From Neoroseomonas marina (lineage in GTDB: Bacteria > Pseudomonadota > Alphaproteobacteria > Acetobacterales > Acetobacteraceae): 64,000 nucleotides of DNA. The translations under genes were made by a program, and so were the position numbers. How positions within the stretch are numbered: the stretch's first letter is position 1; each line of letters starts with the position of its first letter. This document shows positions 61,508-64,000 of this stretch, piece after piece. The stretch is from NCBI RefSeq assembly GCF_012927745.1, contig NZ_JABBKX010000011.1, forward strand, positions 84,274 to 148,273, given 5' to 3'. The notes under the pieces were generated by a model, which saw only the letters and a list, made by a program, of their open reading frames with translations, had not been told where the DNA came from and ran no database searches.

Positions 61508-61700
61508 GCGTGATGCGTCCTCATGCTGTGGCGCGCCGCAGCGGGATGCCGCGGGCACATCGCGGGGACCGGTGGACCGGCCCCGTTCGAAACCAAGGGC
61601 GCGACCGCCGGGAATGGCCTGTCGCGCCCCGGCCCGGGCATGATAATGGCGATGCGACGACGAATGCATCCTCAACTTCGCTTCATCGGGGCCGCCGGCC

Positions 61701-61901
61701 ATGATCGCCGACCGTGACGCCATGCTCCGCCGCCTGCATGAACTGCGGAGCGAGCACCGCGACCTCGACACCGTCATCGCACGGCTCGACAGCTCGCCGG
61801 TGGACCAGCTGCAGCTGCAGCGGCTGAAGAAGCGCAAGCTCAAGCTCAAGGACGAGATCGCCTGGCTCGAGGGTCGGCTGGTCCCGGATATCATTGCTTG
61901 A
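61701..61901 (+). CDS. DUF465 family protein (YdcH-like), copy 2
   Basis: A 66-residue coiled-coil protein. MIADRDAMLRRLHELRSEHR, LDTVIARL and LQLQRLKKRKLKLKDEIAWL show the DUF465 pattern, with a helix of heptads and a short C-terminal tail. It is a divergent paralogue of the gene at 61331-61507. The structured repeat begins on the base after its stop codon. Confidence 0.85.
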   Translation: MIADRDAMLRRLHELRSEHRDLDTVIARLDSSPVDQLQLQRLKKRKLKLKDEIAWLEGRLVPDIIA

Positions 61902-62030
61902 CCCTCAAGCGCCGGGCGCGGCCCATCCGGGCCGCTTGGCTGCGCGCCATGCGCTGCCGTATTGGCGATTGCTGACGGGCTGGGCGCGGTCGCGCTTCGC
62001 GCTCCCGGATCGAGGCACGGCCTCGATCCG
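61902..62030 (+). repeat. structured intergenic repeat, copy 3 (between DUF465 and purE)
   Basis: A 129-base element of the same family as at 23348-23668, in the same orientation relative to transcription. It has the CCTCAAGCGCC box, a GCGGCCC/GGGCCGC hairpin (61918-61935), GCTTGGCTGCGCGCC, a diverged middle, GGGCGCGGTCGCGCTTCGCG, and a final 10-bp hairpin GGATCGAGGC/GCCTCGATCC (62007-62029). Both end hairpins differ from the znu copies at several paired positions, with pairing kept. Confidence 0.8.
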
Positions 62031-62066
62031 CCTTCGTGTTGTGGATTCCGGCTGACGGTGACGTGA

Positions 62067-62564
62067 ATGACGGGTGAGACGGGTTCGGCGCCGCTGGTCG
62101 GCATCATCATGGGCAGCCGCTCCGACTGGGAGACGATGCGCCACGCCGCCGAGACGCTGGAGAAGCTCGGCGTCGCGCACGAAACCCGCGTGGTCTCGGC
62201 CCATCGGACCCCGGAACGGCTGTTCGACTATGCGCGGACCGCCGCCGGGCGGGGCCTGAAGGTGATCATCGCCGGGGCCGGCGGCGCAGCGCATCTACCG
62301 GGCATGGCGGCCTCGATGACGGCGCTTCCGGTCCTCGGCGTGCCGGTCGAAAGTCATGCGCTCAAGGGCATGGATAGCCTGCTGTCCATCGTTCAGATGC
62401 CGGCCGGCATTCCGGTCGGCACGCTGGCCATCGGCCGGGCGGGTGCGGTGAATGCGGGCCTGTTGGCCGCGGCGATCCTCGCCACCTCGGATTCGGCGCT
62501 TGCGGGCCGGCTGGACGCCTGGCGCGCGGCGCAGACGGCCTCGGTGCCGGACAGCCCGGCATGA
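62067..62564 (+). CDS. purE: N5-carboxyaminoimidazole ribonucleotide mutase PurE
   Basis: A 165-residue enzyme that converts N5-CAIR to CAIR in purine synthesis. [20 protein letters not shown] is the phosphate-binding start. [16 protein letters not shown] carries the catalytic histidine. [13 protein letters not shown] text, here [20 protein letters not shown], and [13 protein letters not shown] [20 protein letters not shown] are diagnostic. The stop overlaps the purK ATG (ATGA). The promoter is not obvious; the structured repeat lies upstream. Confidence 0.95.
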   Translation: MTGETGSAPLVGIIMGSRSDWETMRHAAETLEKLGVAHETRVVSAHRTPERLFDYARTAAGRGLKVIIAGAGGAAHLPGMAASMTALPVLGVPVESHALKGMDSLLSIVQMPAGIPVGTLAIGRAGAVNAGLLAAAILATSDSALAGRLDAWRAAQTASVPDSPA

Positions 62565-63685
62565 CCGCCTTCCCGCTGCCGCCGGGCGCGGTGATCGGCA
62601 TCCTCGGTGGCGGACAACTGGGCCGCATGTCGGCGATGGCCGCCGCCCGCCTCGGCTATGCGTGCCACGTCTACGCGCCGGAGGAGGATTCCCCCGGCAT
62701 GCAAGTGTCGGCCCACCGCACCGTGGCGCCTTACGAGGATCGCGAGGCGCTCGCCCGCTTCGCCGCCTCGGTGGCCGTCGTGACCTTCGAATTCGAGAAC
62801 GTCCCCGCCGCGGCGCTCGAGGCGCTGGCCGGCCTCGTCCCCTGCCGGCCGGGCCTCGCCGCGCTCGCGACCTGCCAGGACCGGGTGGCGGAGAAGGCCT
62901 TCCTGCAGCGGATCGGCGTGCCGGTTGCGCCCTGGCGGGCAGTGACGAGCGAATCGGATCTCGCCGCGGCGGTCGCCGAGATCGGTCTGCCGGCGGTGCT
63001 GAAGACCACGCGCCTCGGCTATGACGGGCGCGGCCAGGCGGTCCTGCGCACGCCCGAGGACCTCGCCCCCGCCTTCGCGCGGCTGGCGCCGAAGCCCCTG
63101 ATCCTCGAAGCCTTCGTGCCCTTCGTCGCCGAGGTCTCGGCGATCGCGGCACGGGCCGAGGACGGCAGGGTCGCGGTGTTCGACCCGGCGGAGAACCGCC
63201 ACGCCCACCACATCCTGGACCTCTCCTTCGCCCCGGCGCGGCTCGCACCCGAGGTGGCGGCGGCGGCCCGCGATCATGTCGCGGCGGTGGCGGCTGGCCT
63301 CGAACTGATCGGGCTCGTCGCGCTCGAGATGTTCGTGCTGCCGGACGGGCGGCTGGTGGGGAACGAGATCGCCCCCCGTCCCCACAATTCCGGTCACTGG
63401 ACCATGGATGCCTGCGCGGCGTCCCAGTTCGAGCAGCATATACGGGCCGTCGCGGGCCTGCCCCTCGCCTCGCCCGAACGGCACCACGACGCGGTCATGC
63501 GCAACCTGATCGGGCCGGAAGGGATGGCCGCTTGGCCGCGACTCGTCGCGACGGCGGGGGTGGTGCCGCATCTGTATGGCAAGGGCGCGGCCCGCCCAGG
63601 TCGGAAGATGGGCCATGCGAACCGGTTGATCCCGCTCGGCCGGCTCGGCGGCATGACCGAGGACGAAGCCCTGCACGGTCTTTAG
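62561..63685 (+). CDS. purK: N5-carboxyaminoimidazole ribonucleotide synthase PurK
   Basis: A 374-residue ATP-grasp enzyme that makes N5-CAIR from AIR, ATP and bicarbonate. [20 protein letters not shown] is the typical start. [15 protein letters not shown] is the conserved N-terminal domain motif. [20 protein letters not shown] is the ATP-grasp lysine region. [20 protein letters not shown] is the active-site strand. It is coupled to purE; the two enzymes act in sequence. Confidence 0.95.
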   Translation: MTAFPLPPGAVIGILGGGQLGRMSAMAAARLGYACHVYAPEEDSPGMQVSAHRTVAPYEDREALARFAASVAVVTFEFENVPAAALEALAGLVPCRPGLAALATCQDRVAEKAFLQRIGVPVAPWRAVTSESDLAAAVAEIGLPAVLKTTRLGYDGRGQAVLRTPEDLAPAFARLAPKPLILEAFVPFVAEVSAIAARAEDGRVAVFDPAENRHAHHILDLSFAPARLAPEVAAAARDHVAAVAAGLELIGLVALEMFVLPDGRLVGNEIAPRPHNSGHWTMDACAASQFEQHIRAVAGLPLASPERHHDAVMRNLIGPEGMAAWPRLVATAGVVPHLYGKGAARPGRKMGHANRLIPLGRLGGMTEDEALHGL

Positions 63686-63866
63686 GCAGGCGCCGCGGGA
63701 GGGCTGTTGCGATGATGCCACAGCGTGACCTGCAGCATCGCACGCGGCGTCGTCCCGACTTTGGTTCACCGTCGGTTGGGTGCTAGGAAGTCCTTGTTCC
63801 GTGGCGACGAAAGTCGGTGCGGCCAGTTTTCCGGTTCCCCCGGGGACCACGAGCAGGAGAATACCT

Positions 63867-64000
63867 ATGAGCCTGAGGAAGGCGCTTCTGGCGGCGACGC
63901 TGCTGAGCATGCCGATCGCCGCGAACGCGCAGAGCTGGGATCCGCGCGTGCAGGGCATCTACGTGGGTGCCGGCCTGGGCACGAACTACCTGCAGACCCA
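63867..64000 (+). CDS. outer-membrane beta-barrel/OmpA-like protein (C-terminus outside window)
   Basis: The first 44 codons of a secreted protein. The signal peptide is MSLRKALLAATLLSMPIAAN, ending AQS. The mature start WDPRVQGIYVGAGLGTNYLQ resembles OmpA-type barrels, where the first strand reads GxYxGxGxG. An AGGAGA ribosome-binding site lies 7 bases before the ATG. The 181 bases since purK include a possible weak promoter at about 63761 (TTGGTT, 17-base gap, TAGGAA). The domain type cannot be confirmed from this fragment. Confidence 0.7.
   Translation, partial: MSLRKALLAATLLSMPIAANAQSWDPRVQGIYVGAGLGTNYLQT

Noticed and set aside
61523..61717. Two 64-codon plus-strand frames between the DUF465 genes
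   Set aside because: They overlap each other in different frames, lack ribosome-binding sites and have no recognisable content.

Overview
The window comes from the chromosome of a high-GC alphaproteobacterium. The mix of genes suggests Acetobacteraceae, close to Roseomonas and its relatives: many solute-binding proteins without a visible transporter, a Bug/TctC receptor, a TAXI-TRAP system, the alphaproteobacterial regulator TrcR, DUF1192 and DUF465 proteins, and a C-minus ribosomal protein bL31. This placement is inference from gene content and composition. I see no tRNA, rRNA, CRISPR array, prophage or transposase. Coding density is very high, and the only gene-free stretch above 300 bases is 23321-23673, which holds repeats.

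Layout. 1-4.9 kb is a minus-strand operon: a beta-hydroxyacid dehydrogenase, an aldehyde dehydrogenase and two tandem family-5 (peptide-type) binding proteins, the last cut by the window edge. 5.0-6.7 kb holds a GtrA protein and a membrane glycosyltransferase. 6.9-10.4 kb encodes the inner-membrane half of a type I secretion system (ABC exporter and HlyD adaptor) plus a small unknown protein. 10.4-14 kb has a flavin oxidoreductase, a cupin, a phasin-like protein and an M20 amidohydrolase. 14-19.7 kb is tamA-tamB (outer-membrane assembly). 19.7-22.4 kb has a DASS symporter and an Old Yellow Enzyme. 22.4-24.6 kb is a zinc uptake operon (38-codon ORF, znuC, repeat array, znuB) behind a Zur-like operator. 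24.6-29.9 kb has a DUF445 protein, a guanine deaminase with two paralogous HMA-like membrane proteins, and a luciferase-like oxidoreductase. 29.9-36.8 kb has an NfeD/SPFH pair, an SDR-MaoC pair, a Bug receptor and an amidohydrolase. 36.9-43.3 kb has fusA, a DUF1800-DUF1501 pair and two urate-catabolism genes. 43.5-51 kb has serA and an unusual cluster of three AapJ-like amino-acid receptors interleaved with a TAXI-TRAP transporter. 51-57.7 kb has pdxY, a complete branched-chain amino-acid type ABC transporter and a glycosyltransferase-like gene. 57.8-64 kb holds rpmE, hsp20, selO, trcR, purE-purK and the start of an outer-membrane protein gene.

Main points of interest. (1) The TRAP permease and one AapJ-like receptor form a single open frame of 974 codons with no stop between them; the receptor part keeps its own Shine-Dalgarno, start codons and signal peptide. 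(2) A roughly 128-base structured repeat occurs as two full tandem copies and one truncated copy between znuC and znuB. Another full copy lies directly after the stop codon of a DUF465 gene upstream of purE. Two of its hairpins change sequence between copies while keeping their pairing, and the joining segments stay nearly constant. (3) The hsp20 leader carries a hairpin matching the ROSE RNA-thermometer core. (4) A perfect 12-bp inverted repeat takes in the ribosome-binding site of a 26-codon membrane-peptide gene.
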